Part shown: in pieces, positions 36,801-45,152 of the stretch
How positions within the stretch are numbered: position 1 is the first letter of the stretch
Layout of the letters: every line of letters starts with the position of its first letter
Assembly (NCBI GenBank): GCA_902725215.1
Contig: CACUVI010000012.1
Span: forward strand, 439,053 to 503,052
Direction: 5' to 3'
Origin: Rhodospirillaceae bacterium LM-1
Lineage (GTDB): Bacteria; Pseudomonadota; Alphaproteobacteria; Rhodospirillales; WMHbin7
DNA length: 64,000 bases
Program-made: the position numbers and the translations under genes
The notes under the pieces: generated by a model
The model's input: the letters and a program-made list of their open reading frames with translations, nothing else
The model's database searches: none
What the model was told of the DNA's origin: nothing

Positions 36801-37482
36801 GATCGGCCACCAGTTCGGGGTCGATCATGGCTTCCAGCACGGAATCTTCCAGATATTCGATCTTGGCTACTTCGTGCGACGTGCGAAAGCCGTCGAAGAA
36901 GTGCAAGAAAGGCAGACGCGTCGACAGTGTCGAGGCATGCGCGACCAGCGCCATGTCGTGAGCTTCTTGCACCGAACCCGAGGCCAGCATGGCAAAGCCC
37001 GTCTGGCGGGTCGACATCACGTCGGAATGATCGCCGAAAATCGACAACGCGTTGGTGGCCAGGGTGCGCGCCGAAACATGCATGCAAAAGCTGGTCAGTT
37101 CGCCAGCGATTTTATACATGTTGGGGATCATCAGCAGCAGGCCTTGCGAGGCCGTAAAGGTGGTGGACAAGGAACCCGCCTGAAGCGCGCCATGCACGGC
37201 GCCGGCAGCACCCCCTTCCGATTGCATCTCGACCACGTCGGGGACCACGCCCCAGATGTTCGTGCGCCCGTCCGCCGACCATTCGTCGGACAGTTCGCCC
37301 ATGGTCGAAGAAGGGGTGATGGGGTAAATGGCGATCACCTCGCTCAAGCGATGGGCGATCGAAGCGCAGGCTTCGTTGCCGTCCACCGTCACCATGGCGG
37401 GCGCATTCTTTCCCGCGGCAGTCTTTGCCGCGCCAGTCTTGGCAGGGGACGTCTTGGCAGGGGCCGTCTTCGTCTTGGGCAT
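33829..37482 (-). CDS. nifJ: Pyruvate:ferredoxin (flavodoxin) oxidoreductase
   Basis: A single-chain enzyme of 1217 residues that oxidises pyruvate with CoA to acetyl-CoA and CO2 and reduces ferredoxin or flavodoxin. Seen motifs are AIYPITPSSTMGELSDEW, two ferredoxin-like sets (CIQCNKCVMVCP near residue 719 and CTGCSLCVKVCPG near 774), and the TPP-domain cysteines ACSGCGETPY and GCSSIYGGN. It can feed electrons to nitrogenase or support anaerobic metabolism. An N-terminal tail of about 28 residues, built of Lys, Ala, Pro and Thr, precedes the usual start and is not normal for the family. No nif genes are near. Confidence 0.96.
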   Translation of the reverse strand: MPKTKTAPAKTSPAKTGAAKTAAGKNAPAMVTVDGNEACASIAHRLSEVIAIYPITPSSTMGELSDEWSADGRTNIWGVVPDVVEMQSEGGAAGAVHGALQAGSLSTTFTASQGLLLMIPNMYKIAGELTSFCMHVSARTLATNALSIFGDHSDVMSTRQTGFAMLASGSVQEAHDMALVAHASTLSTRLPFLHFFDGFRTSHEVAKIEYLEDSVLEAMIDPELVADHRKRALNPDAPKVRGTAANPDTFFQAQEARNQFYLKAPDQVQAEMDKFAHLTGRQYQLFEYHGHPQAERVVIVMGSGAETVHKTIGWLNQHGEKLGVLKVRLFRPFSIKHFIDALPKSVKTIAVLDRCKEPGSVGEPLYCDVLSALAEARAEGRTKLNPTIIGGRYGLSSKEFTPAMVRAIFEELAKPEPKRHFTVGITDDVTHLSLSVDSHFEFDPNDVTRAVFFGLGSDGTVGANKNSIKIIADNTDLYAQGYFVYDSKKSGAVTISHLRFSPRAIQSPYLIHQAEFLACHHFVFLEKYDVLQYAAPKGTLLLNSPYGKDEVWAKLPRSVQQEIIDKDLKVYVIDAHEVAQKTGMGSRINSIMQTCFFALSGVLPRDEAISQIKKAIEKTYGRKGDEVVQKNFEAVDATLAHLEQMPVHGLATADHDLPPSVPDHAPDFVKTVTAVMLEGKGDLLPVSAFPPDGTWPIGTARFEKRSLADELPVWETSLCIQCNKCVMVCPHAAIRAKVADNALMSGAPASFKSMTYKGTEFKDAAYLLQVAPEDCTGCSLCVKVCPGKDKQNPERFALAMVPQMGIMEAEKKNFDFFLELPEVDRTALKLTNVKATQLLQPLFEFSGACSGCGETPYIKMVTQLFGDRALIANATGCSSIYGGNLPTTPYCANDDGRGPAWANSLFEDNAEFGLGFRLAVDFHAQQARILVKQMASQIGEQLATELLHPGPNDEAGIAKQRALVAQLKQKLLGLTSPEAARLLLAADYLVEKQVWIFGGDGWAYDIGYGGLDHVLASGRNVNILVMDTEVYSNTGGQASKSTPMAATAKFATAGKTLGKKDLGMQAISYGNVYVASVAFGSKDQQSVRAILDAASYDGVSLIIAYSHCIAHGYDMAAGLDQQILAVKSGYWPLYRFDPRKFGTDEGPMTLDSGEPTASLDEYMKLESRFQSTKRQNPARFADMVKQSEVLLRRRYDMLKRMTGVGMPKLDGTKDAAE

Positions 37483-37752
37483 GGATTCCGCACTCCATTA
37501 TCGAATTGTCATGATGCGGTGCCGCATAGACGCCGCGAACGACCGCAGGTTAGGCGAAGTATTTCGCATGTGCAACCAGATTTTGAAACAATACTGCTTA
37601 TTTTCGGGAAACCACGGTAATAAAATTGCGCTGCAGTGCGAAACGGCGCCCTTCAGGCACTACCATGTGGGAATTCGATTTCGGCCATGACAGGCCTGCA
37701 TGCCAAAAAATTATGAAAAGTGATATATTACAGATGGGTAGATGTGATCCCA

Positions 37753-37768
37753 CCTCTGGCAAAGGAGG
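37753..37768 (+). promoter_or_regulatory. Hairpin covering the hsp20 ribosome site, possible RNA thermometer
   Basis: CCTCT at 37753-37757 can pair with GGAGG at 37764-37768, the Shine-Dalgarno sequence, with a six-base loop between. The ATG follows six bases later. Weak stems of this kind over small heat-shock genes can melt at raised temperature. The stem is short, so this is a suggestion only. Confidence 0.3.
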
Positions 37769-37774
37769 GTAGCC

Positions 37775-38299
37775 ATGTCAACCAAGACGTTGGAGAAGAC
37801 CGGCAAGGCGCCGGTTGGCAAGGCAGGGGCGGCCAAGGCCCCCGTGTCTTTCGAGTACCCCAGCGGCTGGCTGTTCGAAGGACTGGCCGATTTCGACCGG
37901 ATGTTCGATTCCTTCATGGGCGGTCTGCCAATGCTGAGGGATATGGAACGTTCGCTGGCGGCTCTGCCAAAAATGGATGTGGCAAAGACCGAAACCGGGT
38001 TCGAAGTGACGATGGATCTGCCCGGCATGGACGAGGCCGACGTCAAGCTCACGCTGAAGGACGGTCTCTTAACCATTGAGGGCGAGAAAAAGTCCGAAGC
38101 CCAGGAAAAAGGAAAGGATAAGGAATATCACCGCGTTGAGCGGCACCACGAGACCGTCATGCGCAGCCTGAGGCTGCCCGAGACGGTCGATGCGGACAAG
38201 ATCACGGCCCGCATGGAAAAGGGCGTGATGACTGTTTCGCTGCCCAAACTTCCCGCCGCCGCCCGGGAACCCCGCAAGATCGAGGTGAAAGGCAAGTAA
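37775..38299 (+). CDS. Small heat-shock protein, Hsp20 family
   Basis: A 174-residue alpha-crystallin-type chaperone that holds unfolding proteins in the cytoplasm. The N-terminal part contains FDRMFDSFMGG; the alpha-crystallin domain runs from about residue 68 (VAKTETGFEVTMDLPGMDEADVKL, LLTIEGEKK, VMRSLRLPETVDADKI, MEKGVMTVSLPK). A Lys/Ala/Gly-rich stretch of about 25 residues at the very N-terminus is unusual. AAAGGAGG precedes the ATG at a six-base spacing. It is divergent from nifJ across a 292-base gap. Confidence 0.93.
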   Translation: MSTKTLEKTGKAPVGKAGAAKAPVSFEYPSGWLFEGLADFDRMFDSFMGGLPMLRDMERSLAALPKMDVAKTETGFEVTMDLPGMDEADVKLTLKDGLLTIEGEKKSEAQEKGKDKEYHRVERHHETVMRSLRLPETVDADKITARMEKGVMTVSLPKLPAAAREPRKIEVKGK

Positions 38300-38328
38300 C
38301 TGATGCAGCTTGATTGCCGTATTGCCAG

Positions 38329-38356
38329 CGGCCCGGCCCAGCCCGCCGGGCCGTTT
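38329..38356 (+). terminator. Probable terminator after hsp20
   Basis: CGGCCCGGC pairs with GCCGGGCCG across a seven-base loop and is followed by only three T. The stem is strong but the T tract is weak. Confidence 0.5.
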
Positions 38357-38396
38357 GGTTGCGGGGGGAGGATCCCTTGGCCCCATGGGCCAATGA

Positions 38397-38660
38397 TTAA
38401 TGCACGCTCAAGCTGACCTGGGCATAGCGCCAAGCGCCGGGGCGCAGCGGCTTAGCCGAGGCGACATAGATCGAATGCAGCGTGCCCTCGATATTGTGGC
38501 TCCAATAATCGAGGAATTTGTGCAGCACCGGGTAATCGGGGGCGTGGTCGTATTCCTGCCAGACATAGCTTTGCAGCACATTGGGGTGATCGGGCAGGTG
38601 ATAGAAGATCTCGGCCGTGGTCAGGCGGTAATCTTTCAACATCAGGTCGAACTCGCGCAT
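38397..38660 (-). CDS. usg: Usg family protein
   Basis: An 87-residue protein of the Usg family, first described next to trp genes in Caulobacter and widespread in alphaproteobacteria. LTTAEIFYHLPDHPNVLQSYVWQ and HKFLDYWSHNIEGTLHSI are the family hallmarks. Function is unknown. The ATG at 38658-38660 has AAGGAGG six bases upstream on its strand. A longer open frame extends toward 38900 but crosses the tRNA gene and cannot be real. It is convergent with hsp20. Confidence 0.9.
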   Translation of the reverse strand: MREFDLMLKDYRLTTAEIFYHLPDHPNVLQSYVWQEYDHAPDYPVLHKFLDYWSHNIEGTLHSIYVASAKPLRPGAWRYAQVSLSVH

Positions 38661-38810
38661 GGCACCCTCCTTATGGGCAATGCTTGCCGGGATAAATTTG
38701 CCGATCTGCCTTGAAATGTCTGGCGATTCGGTTTCCGGCAGCGTTCTAGCCATGGTTCTTGCAACCCTTGGGCCAGGCTGTCGAAAATCGGGAAAATGAA
38801 AAGCTCGGGC

Positions 38811-38839
38811 TTGCAGCCAAAGGGCAAGCGCATTATGTT
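38811..38839 (+). promoter_or_regulatory. Promoter of tRNA-Gln
   Basis: TTGCAG at 38811-38816 and TATGTT at 38834-38839 are spaced by 17 bases. The expected start near 38846 lies about ten bases before the mature tRNA. Confidence 0.6.
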
Positions 38840-38855
38840 GCGCGCTCCTCTGTGT

Positions 38856-38930
<75 letters not shown>

Positions 38931-38943
38931 GCGGAGCATAATT

Positions 38944-40161
38944 TTAGAATCCCTTGCCTGGGGCCTGTGCAAGTTCGGGGGTGAAGCGGACCACCCGGTT
39001 GCGGCCGTTCTTCTTGGCGGCGTAAAGCGCCTTGTCGGCGCGCTCCAGCACCAATAAAAAGTCGTCTTCCTCGGGCAGCATGTCGGCAACGCCGATGCTG
39101 ACCGTCATCGAAAAGACGGTTTCGCCGCCGTTGATTTGGGCGGCGGCAATGTTCTCGCGCAGTTTCTCGGCGACTTGGCAGGCTTGGTCCAATGCCGTTT
39201 CTGGCAGAAGGATGGCGAATTCCTCGCCGCCCAGGCGTCCCAGCAGATCGCTGGCGCGAATGCTGGGCAGGATGGCGTTGACCAGCACCAGCAGGGCATC
39301 GTCGCCGACGGCATGGCCATAGCTGTCATTGATCTTCTTGAAGTGATCGATATCCAGCATCATCACGGAAAGCGTGGCTCCCGTGCGGCGCTTGCGAGCA
39401 GCCTCGCGCAAGGCAGCGTCCATCAGGAAGCGGCGGTTCCAGCATCCGGTCAGGGGGTCGGTTCTTGCCGCATCCAGCAGCTTGGATTGCGCGATCTCCA
39501 GCTTGCGGAATAGGGGGCGGAAGACGAAAATGGCTTCGGCGCTTAAGGTCGCCAGCATGACGCCCACCAAAGCCAATAGAATTTGGCGCAAATGGCGGAT
39601 CGCGGTTTCGCTTTCCGTTTCATACTGGCGCACGGCCTTGTCCAGCGCTTCCAGGATCGGGCCATGCGAAGCGGCCAGCATCGAATTCAGCTGGCTGCTG
39701 TTTGCCATGTCTTCTTCCGGCAAAGCCAAGAACTGACGCGCCTGCAATAGATAGCTTGCCACTTGGCCGTTCAGTCCAAGCTGCTGGGCGTTGTAGAGAG
39801 CCGCCACTTCGGCGCTTTTCTCCGCCGATATATTCAGTGTCTGCGATCCATCGGCCAGCGCGTCATGGGAAACAGCCATCATATCGATGGCCTTTTGCAT
39901 CTCGGCTTTGTATAGGGCGCGCGCCTCAGCGCTGTCGGCCCGGCTGATTTCCAGCGCCAGCATGGGAATGCGCTGCGACAGCATGCGCTGCCGGCCGCTG
40001 ATATTGACGACGCGCGCCGTGGCTTCCTGACGTTGCACAATGGCGTCCACCATGACATGCGTCACCATCGACAAGGTGGCGATCAAGGCCAATGCCCCGG
40101 CATAAATCAGCGTCGCCGTTCTAAACCCACCCAGGCCGGAATGGTCTATCCGGTCTTCCAT
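38944..40161 (-). CDS. Diguanylate cyclase with PilJ-type N-terminal sensor
   Basis: A 405-residue inner-membrane enzyme. A first hydrophobic helix (about residues 15-35) is followed by a periplasmic helical domain with ARVVNISGRQRMLSQRIPML, the hallmark of the type IV pili methyl-accepting (PilJ) N-terminal domain. A second membrane helix lies near residue 200. The GGDEF domain has DPLTGCWNRRF, LDIDHFKKINDSYGHAVGDD and GRLGGEEF, with the inhibitory site RASD five residues before GGEEF. It should make cyclic di-GMP in response to a periplasmic signal. Confidence 0.93.
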   Translation of the reverse strand: MEDRIDHSGLGGFRTATLIYAGALALIATLSMVTHVMVDAIVQRQEATARVVNISGRQRMLSQRIPMLALEISRADSAEARALYKAEMQKAIDMMAVSHDALADGSQTLNISAEKSAEVAALYNAQQLGLNGQVASYLLQARQFLALPEEDMANSSQLNSMLAASHGPILEALDKAVRQYETESETAIRHLRQILLALVGVMLATLSAEAIFVFRPLFRKLEIAQSKLLDAARTDPLTGCWNRRFLMDAALREAARKRRTGATLSVMMLDIDHFKKINDSYGHAVGDDALLVLVNAILPSIRASDLLGRLGGEEFAILLPETALDQACQVAEKLRENIAAAQINGGETVFSMTVSIGVADMLPEEDDFLLVLERADKALYAAKKNGRNRVVRFTPELAQAPGKGF

Positions 40162-40379
40162 GCCATTTTCCCGCCGCGTCAGGTCGCTCTTGTTTCATGT
40201 TCTTTAACACGCCCAGTGGTTGGGGGAAAGAACGGAAGGTACGGCGATTTATTTGATTGCCTGATTACCGGTTTGGAAGAATGAAGGGCGTCTCTTGATC
40301 TTTAGCGCTCTGATATAAAAGGGCATAATAGTCTCAGGCATTTCCTGCCCAATTCGTCGGCAAGATAATTGAGCGTTCT
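40162..40379. other. Intergenic region between CNNM and diguanylate cyclase genes
   Basis: A 218-base gap upstream of the diguanylate cyclase gene and downstream of nothing it shares a strand boundary with except the CNNM gene, which is read toward higher-numbered starts on the same strand. It must hold the promoter of the cyclase. I see a weak minus-strand TTGGGC/TATTAT pair near 40336-40363 but no clear terminator or repeat. Confidence 0.3.
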
Positions 40380-41681
40380 TCAAATGGCTGCGGGGCGATG
40401 AATTAAAACCTTGTCAATACGCCGCCCATCCATATCCATGATTTCGAATTTCCACCCATCCCATTCGAAATGGTCGCCCGCCTTCGGAATGCTGCGCGCC
40501 TTGGACAGGATGAAACCGGCCACGGTGGTGAAATCCCCATCTTGCGGTTTCAAGATTTTGCATCCGGTGCGCTCGGCAGCTAGGTCCACGGCGACATAGC
40601 CGTCCAGCAACCATGATCCATCCTCGCGTTCGACGATGCTGCCTTCATATTCTTCGCCATGCTCGTAAAGAGAGCCGACGATGGAGGAGAGAATATCGGC
40701 CATCGTGACGATGCCTTCGAAACTGCCATGCTCGTCCACCACCACGGCCAAGTGAATGGGCGAGCGCTTCAGGATATCCAGCACATGCAGGGCCGGGGCG
40801 TTGTCGTGAACCGCCTCGACCTTCTTGATCTGGGCGGCAACGTCCATCGGCTTGCCGTCCAGGAAGGCGTTCAGGATGTCCTTGGCCTGCACGACGCCCA
40901 GCACGTCGTCGGGATTGCCCCAACAGACCGGCACGCGCGAGTGATGGCATTCCTTCAGCGTGGCGGCGATCTTGGGTCCGTCCCAGCCAAGATCGACGAA
41001 AATCACCTGATTGCGGGGCGTCATGATGGCCCGGATTTTACGGTCGCCAAAGCGCATGACGCCCGAGATCAGTTCCTTTTCTTCCGGTTCGAACACGCCG
41101 CTTTCAGTGCCTTCGGCGATCATCGCTCTCACTTCTTCCTCGGTCACCGACTGATTGTCCGATTTGCGCACGCCCAGGATTCTCAAGACGATCTTGCTGG
41201 ACCGTTCAAGAACCCAGATCAAGGGCGAGGTGGCCTTCGCCACCATCGCCATAGGGCGGGCGGCCAGGACGGCGATTTTTTCGGGATTGGCTAGGGCGAT
41301 CTGCTTGGGTACCAGTTCGCCCGCGATCAGGGACAGATAGGTGATGGCGCCGACGACCAGAAAGATCGACAGCACTTCGCTGGCCGGGGCCAGAGACGGC
41401 ATTTCGGTTTCAATCCAGCCATCCAGATGGCTTGCCAGCGTGGCACCCGAGAAGGCGCCGGTCAGGATGCCGATCAGCGTGATGCCGATCTGGACCGAGG
41501 ACAGGAATCTGCCGTGATTCTCGGCCAATTCCAGCGCAACAGCCGCTCCTTTGCTGCCTTCGGCCGCCAAGGATGCCAGGCGCACCTTGCGTGCCGAAAC
41601 GATAGCCAGTTCCGACATGGAAAAGCAGCCGTTCAGGAAAATCAGAAAAACGATAATCGCGATTTCAAGAAAGATGGACAT
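40380..41681 (-). CDS. CNNM/CorC (HlyC) family membrane protein
   Basis: A 433-residue protein of the CNNM/CorC family, proposed to export magnesium or cobalt. The DUF21 transmembrane domain covers about residues 1-190 (FLIFLNGCFSMSELAIVSARK). Two CBS domains follow (IMTPRNQVIFVDL and SPIHLAVVVDEHGSFEGIVTMADIL), then the C-terminal CorC/HlyC domain (AERTGCKILKPQDGDFTTVAGFIL). Older annotation calls such proteins hemolysins, without good evidence. It is 20 bases upstream of der in gene order but separately started. Confidence 0.9.
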   Translation of the reverse strand: MSIFLEIAIIVFLIFLNGCFSMSELAIVSARKVRLASLAAEGSKGAAVALELAENHGRFLSSVQIGITLIGILTGAFSGATLASHLDGWIETEMPSLAPASEVLSIFLVVGAITYLSLIAGELVPKQIALANPEKIAVLAARPMAMVAKATSPLIWVLERSSKIVLRILGVRKSDNQSVTEEEVRAMIAEGTESGVFEPEEKELISGVMRFGDRKIRAIMTPRNQVIFVDLGWDGPKIAATLKECHHSRVPVCWGNPDDVLGVVQAKDILNAFLDGKPMDVAAQIKKVEAVHDNAPALHVLDILKRSPIHLAVVVDEHGSFEGIVTMADILSSIVGSLYEHGEEYEGSIVEREDGSWLLDGYVAVDLAAERTGCKILKPQDGDFTTVAGFILSKARSIPKAGDHFEWDGWKFEIMDMDGRRIDKVLIHRPAAI

Positions 41682-41701
41682 GGATTTGAATCTCCATCCC
41701 G

Positions 41702-43051
41702 TCAGTTGTCGCCGTCGTCATAGGGGTTTTTGGTTTTGCGCAGGGTGATGCGGATGGGCGTGCCCGGCATGTTGAAGGTTTCGCGCAGTCCGTTAGTCAG
41801 ATAGCGCATATAGCTGTCGGGCAATTCCTCGGGCCTTGTGGTGAAGATCACGAAACTGGGCGGCCTAGCGCTGACCTGGGTCATGTAGCGCAGCTTCAGC
41901 CTGCGTCCGCGGACGGCGGGTGGCGGGTGGCGCTGGGTCGCTTCTTCCAGCCAGCGGTTCATCTTGGAGGTCGAGACCCGGCTGTTCCAGATGTCGTAGG
42001 CCTTGATCACCGCTTGCATCAGCTTATCCAGCCCCTTGCCGGAAAGCGCCGATAGGGTGACGGCGGCAACGCCCTTGACCTGCGGCAGGGCGATGGAGAT
42101 TCTGTCGTGCAGATGTTCCAGCGCCTCGCGGTGGTTTTCCACGGCGTCCCATTTGTTGACGGCTAGCACGATGGCGCGGCCTTCGCGCTCGGTCAATTCG
42201 GCGATCGTCAAATCCTGGCGCTCCAAAGGCGCGTTGGCATCGACGACCAGAACCACCACCTGCGCAAAGCGCAAGGCGCCCAGCGAATCCCCTACCGCTT
42301 GGCGTTCGATGCGCTGGGTGATGTTGGCTTTCTTGCGCATGCCAGCCGTGTCGATCAGCACGACATTGCGTCCCTGCCAGGAAAAGGGAACTTCGATGGC
42401 GTCGCGCGTCAGTCCCGCTTCGGGTCCGGTGATCAACCGGTCCTCGCCGATCAGCCGGTTGACCAAGGTCGATTTGCCGGCATTGGGTCGGCCCACCACG
42501 GCGATGCGGATGGGACGTTCCTTGCCGCCCTCTTCTTCTTCGGCGTCGCTTTCAGGCGCTGGGGCGTAAGGCAATAGCGCATCGTACAGATAGCCCAACC
42601 CCTCGCCATGCTCGGCCGACAGCGGCACGGGATCGCCCAACCCCAGGGCATAGGCCTCCAGCATGCCGGGCTGTCCGGCGCCGCCCTCGCACTTATTGGC
42701 GGCCAGGATGATCGGCGTTTTTCCTTTGCGCAGCCACTGGGCGAAATGGCGGTCCAAGGGGGTCAGGCCCGCCCTGGCGTCGATTAGGAAGACGGCAACA
42801 TCGGCCAGTTCCAGCGCCTTTTCGGTCTGGGCGCGCATGCGCGCCTCGATGGCCTCGCCCTTGGCGTCTTCCAGACCGGCCGTATCGATGATGGTGAAAG
42901 TTAAATCGCCCAGGCTGGCAGGCGCTTCCCTGCGGTCGCGAGTAACGCCCGGCAGGTCATCGACAATGGCCAAGCGCTTGCCCGCCAATCTGTTGAACAG
43001 GGTCGATTTGCCGACATTCGGTCGGCCCAGTATGGCGACGGTGAAGCCCAT
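41702..43051 (-). CDS. der: Ribosome-associated GTPase Der (EngA)
   Basis: Der has two tandem GTPase domains and a KH-like C-terminus and is needed for 50S subunit assembly. The first P-loop [11 protein letters not shown] begins at residue 8 and the second, [11 protein letters not shown], near residue 187; the G4 motifs appear as NKCE (slightly altered from NKxD) and NKWD. The C-terminal domain ends with [16 protein letters not shown]. At 449 residues it has the usual length. bamB lies just upstream on the same strand, nine bases away, as in many proteobacteria. Confidence 0.96.
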   Translation of the reverse strand: MGFTVAILGRPNVGKSTLFNRLAGKRLAIVDDLPGVTRDRREAPASLGDLTFTIIDTAGLEDAKGEAIEARMRAQTEKALELADVAVFLIDARAGLTPLDRHFAQWLRKGKTPIILAANKCEGGAGQPGMLEAYALGLGDPVPLSAEHGEGLGYLYDALLPYAPAPESDAEEEEGGKERPIRIAVVGRPNAGKSTLVNRLIGEDRLITGPEAGLTRDAIEVPFSWQGRNVVLIDTAGMRKKANITQRIERQAVGDSLGALRFAQVVVLVVDANAPLERQDLTIAELTEREGRAIVLAVNKWDAVENHREALEHLHDRISIALPQVKGVAAVTLSALSGKGLDKLMQAVIKAYDIWNSRVSTSKMNRWLEEATQRHPPPAVRGRRLKLRYMTQVSARPPSFVIFTTRPEELPDSYMRYLTNGLRETFNMPGTPIRITLRKTKNPYDDGDN

Positions 43052-43060
43052 CTGTTTCTG

Positions 43061-44407
43061 TCAGCGATAGACGACCAAGTCTGCTTCGTCGGTCAGGAAC
43101 AAAAGCTCCTTGTTGGCGACGATAGGAGGCAGACTGACGCCATCGGGCATTTCGGCCAGCCCCTGCGGCTTGCCGGTATAAGGTGAAAGAGAGACGGCCA
43201 TTCCGGTCGAACTGGTGACGATCAGCCGGTCGCTGGCCAGCACGGGTCCGGCCCAGATAATGGGGTCCTTTTTCTTTTCGGCGTTTTTCCAGCGTTGCAA
43301 CGGCGTCACCCAGCGGATGCGCCCAGATTTGGCCTCCACGCAGATCACTTCAGAATCGTTGGTGATGGTGTAGAGGTACTCGCCCGCCACCCAGGGACTT
43401 TGCACGCCGCCGACTTCGGCTTCCCAGATGCGTCGTCCTGATCGCAGGTCGATGGCGACCATCAAGTCGCCATGGCCGATGGCGAAAACGCGGCCGCGGT
43501 CGATGATGGGCCGCCCACGAATGTCGGACAGGCCTGAAATGGCGTCGGTGCGACGGCCCGAGGACAGCGAGTCGGACCACAGTACGGTGCCGTTTTCGCT
43601 TCTAAGCGCGGTCAGTTCGCCCGAGGAATAGGGCACGATGACCAGCGTGTCGTCGGCGGCCGGACTGGTTGAACCCAGGATGCTGGCGCCCTCGTTGATG
43701 CCGGTATGCGTCCACAGCGTCTTGCCGGTGGCCTGATCAAGCGCATGGGTTTGGTTGTCCATGGTCACCACGAACAATCGTCCCGCCCGCGCCGTGGGGG
43801 CGGCGCGCAACGAAGCCACCAGCTTGGTGCGCCACAATGCCTTGCCGTTGGCGGGATCGAGCGCCACGATATGTCCGAAACTGGTGGTGGCGAACAATCG
43901 CCCGCCATCGACGGCCAAGCCGCCGCCCATCAAATCGTCGCCGTCTTCCTCGTCGGGGGTCAGATCAATCCGCCACAGGCGCTTGCCCGATTTTTCGTCA
44001 TGGGCCGAGACCCTGGATTTGACGTCCATCGCGAAAACCCGTCCGACGCTAACCACCGGCGGCGTCAGCAGGCGGCGATAGTCCGAGGACCCCGCGCCGA
44101 TGCCCGCCGTCCAGGCGCGCTTCGGATTGGCGCTGACCATCATGTGGTGCATGGCATGGGTCGAATAGCCGCCAGCCTGCGGCCAAGCGTCGTTCGCCTC
44201 GGGGGCGGGCAGGCGCAATTCCTGCTCGGCGGCTTCGGGATCGGCCTTCAGCTTGCTGTCATGGGCCAGAACGGAAACGCGCTTGCCGGGAAGGGGCTTT
44301 TTGTCGTCGCCGCCCATCCAGGTGTCTTGCACCCATTCGCAGCCCGACAGGGAAAACGACAGGACAAGGGCCAGCGCGAACGAACGGCGGCTAAATGAAA
44401 GCGTCAT
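43061..44407 (-). CDS. bamB: Outer-membrane assembly lipoprotein BamB
   Basis: BamB is a beta-propeller lipoprotein of the BAM complex that folds outer-membrane proteins. The N-terminal signal peptide ends in a lipobox (SLSGC, Cys23). PQQ-like propeller repeats follow (SGKRLWRIDL, NGKALWRTKLV, TGKTLWTHTG, SGRRIWEAEVG, SGRIRWVTPL). The 448-residue length fits the alphaproteobacterial form. It lies in the order TPR gene, bamB, der on the minus strand, which supports the assignment. Confidence 0.92.
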   Translation of the reverse strand: MTLSFSRRSFALALVLSFSLSGCEWVQDTWMGGDDKKPLPGKRVSVLAHDSKLKADPEAAEQELRLPAPEANDAWPQAGGYSTHAMHHMMVSANPKRAWTAGIGAGSSDYRRLLTPPVVSVGRVFAMDVKSRVSAHDEKSGKRLWRIDLTPDEEDGDDLMGGGLAVDGGRLFATTSFGHIVALDPANGKALWRTKLVASLRAAPTARAGRLFVVTMDNQTHALDQATGKTLWTHTGINEGASILGSTSPAADDTLVIVPYSSGELTALRSENGTVLWSDSLSSGRRTDAISGLSDIRGRPIIDRGRVFAIGHGDLMVAIDLRSGRRIWEAEVGGVQSPWVAGEYLYTITNDSEVICVEAKSGRIRWVTPLQRWKNAEKKKDPIIWAGPVLASDRLIVTSSTGMAVSLSPYTGKPQGLAEMPDGVSLPPIVANKELLFLTDEADLVVYR

Positions 44408-44410
44408 GAT

Positions 44411-45100
44411 CTAGCTCCGGCCTTTGGCTTCAAGAGATTGGCGAAGCTCGGCGGCTCTGGCTCGCAAGCCATGCGGGGCGGTCGCGTCGTCGGAAAGGCG
44501 GGTGTAGATGTCTTGCGCCTTGGCGGTGTCGCCGGTGCGGATGGCCAGCAGGGCCAGAAGTTCCTGGGCGGTGTGGCGCCAAGGCTCCGACGCGGCCGCC
44601 AAGGGAGCCAGTTCGGCTTCCAGCTTGGCGGAATCGCCGCTGTCGATCTGCAAGGCCAGCGCGTTCAATTTCGCGGCGCTTTGATAAAGGGGACCCATGC
44701 CGGAATGGTTGGCCGCCAATTGATAGCTTTCGACCGCCTTGGCTGTCTCGCCGCGAATCGTCAGGATGCCCGCCTTCTTCATTTCGGCCAGCGTGGCATA
44801 GACGGCGCCGCCGTCCTTGGCCATGGCTTCCAGGCCGGAAAGCGAGTCTTCCGCCTTGCCCTGGGTCGCTTGCTGACTGACCTGGGCAAAACGGGCGCTG
44901 TCGGATTGTGCCTGGCTGGTTTTCCAGTGGGACCAGCCCTCGTTCCCGGCCACTCCCAGCACCAGGATGGCGGCGGCGGCGACCACGTAGGACCCATAGG
45001 CTTTCCAGAGCTTCTCCGCCCGGTCGCGCTTCAGGTCTTCATCGACCTCGCGGATCAGGGCTTCCGTGGCGGCGTCGCTGTCGTTCACTTTGGCGTTCAC
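44411..45100 (-). CDS. YfgM-like membrane protein with TPR-type periplasmic domain
   Basis: A 229-residue protein with one membrane helix (about residues 36-53, YGSYVVAAAAILVLGVAG) and a periplasmic helical domain (TPR_21 type). E. coli YfgM, from the same gene order before bamB, is a partner of PpiD at the SecYEG translocon. The start is a GTG at 45098-45100 with AGAGG five bases upstream; a second GTG four codons later is in an almost identical sequence context, so either may be used. The longer open frame upstream overlaps the thioredoxin-like gene. Confidence 0.8.
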   Translation of the reverse strand: MNAKVNDSDAATEALIREVDEDLKRDRAEKLWKAYGSYVVAAAAILVLGVAGNEGWSHWKTSQAQSDSARFAQVSQQATQGKAEDSLSGLEAMAKDGGAVYATLAEMKKAGILTIRGETAKAVESYQLAANHSGMGPLYQSAAKLNALALQIDSGDSAKLEAELAPLAAASEPWRHTAQELLALLAIRTGDTAKAQDIYTRLSDDATAPHGLRARAAELRQSLEAKGRS

Positions 45101-45152
45101 TTTGGCCTCTTTCAAATTTCGGGCGCTACCATAGCCGCCGCAGCGTCCAGGC

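Noticed and set aside
36472..37620. 382-codon open frame opposite nifJ
   Set aside because: It is a His- and Gly-rich antisense shadow of nifJ with no recognisable domain or ribosome site.
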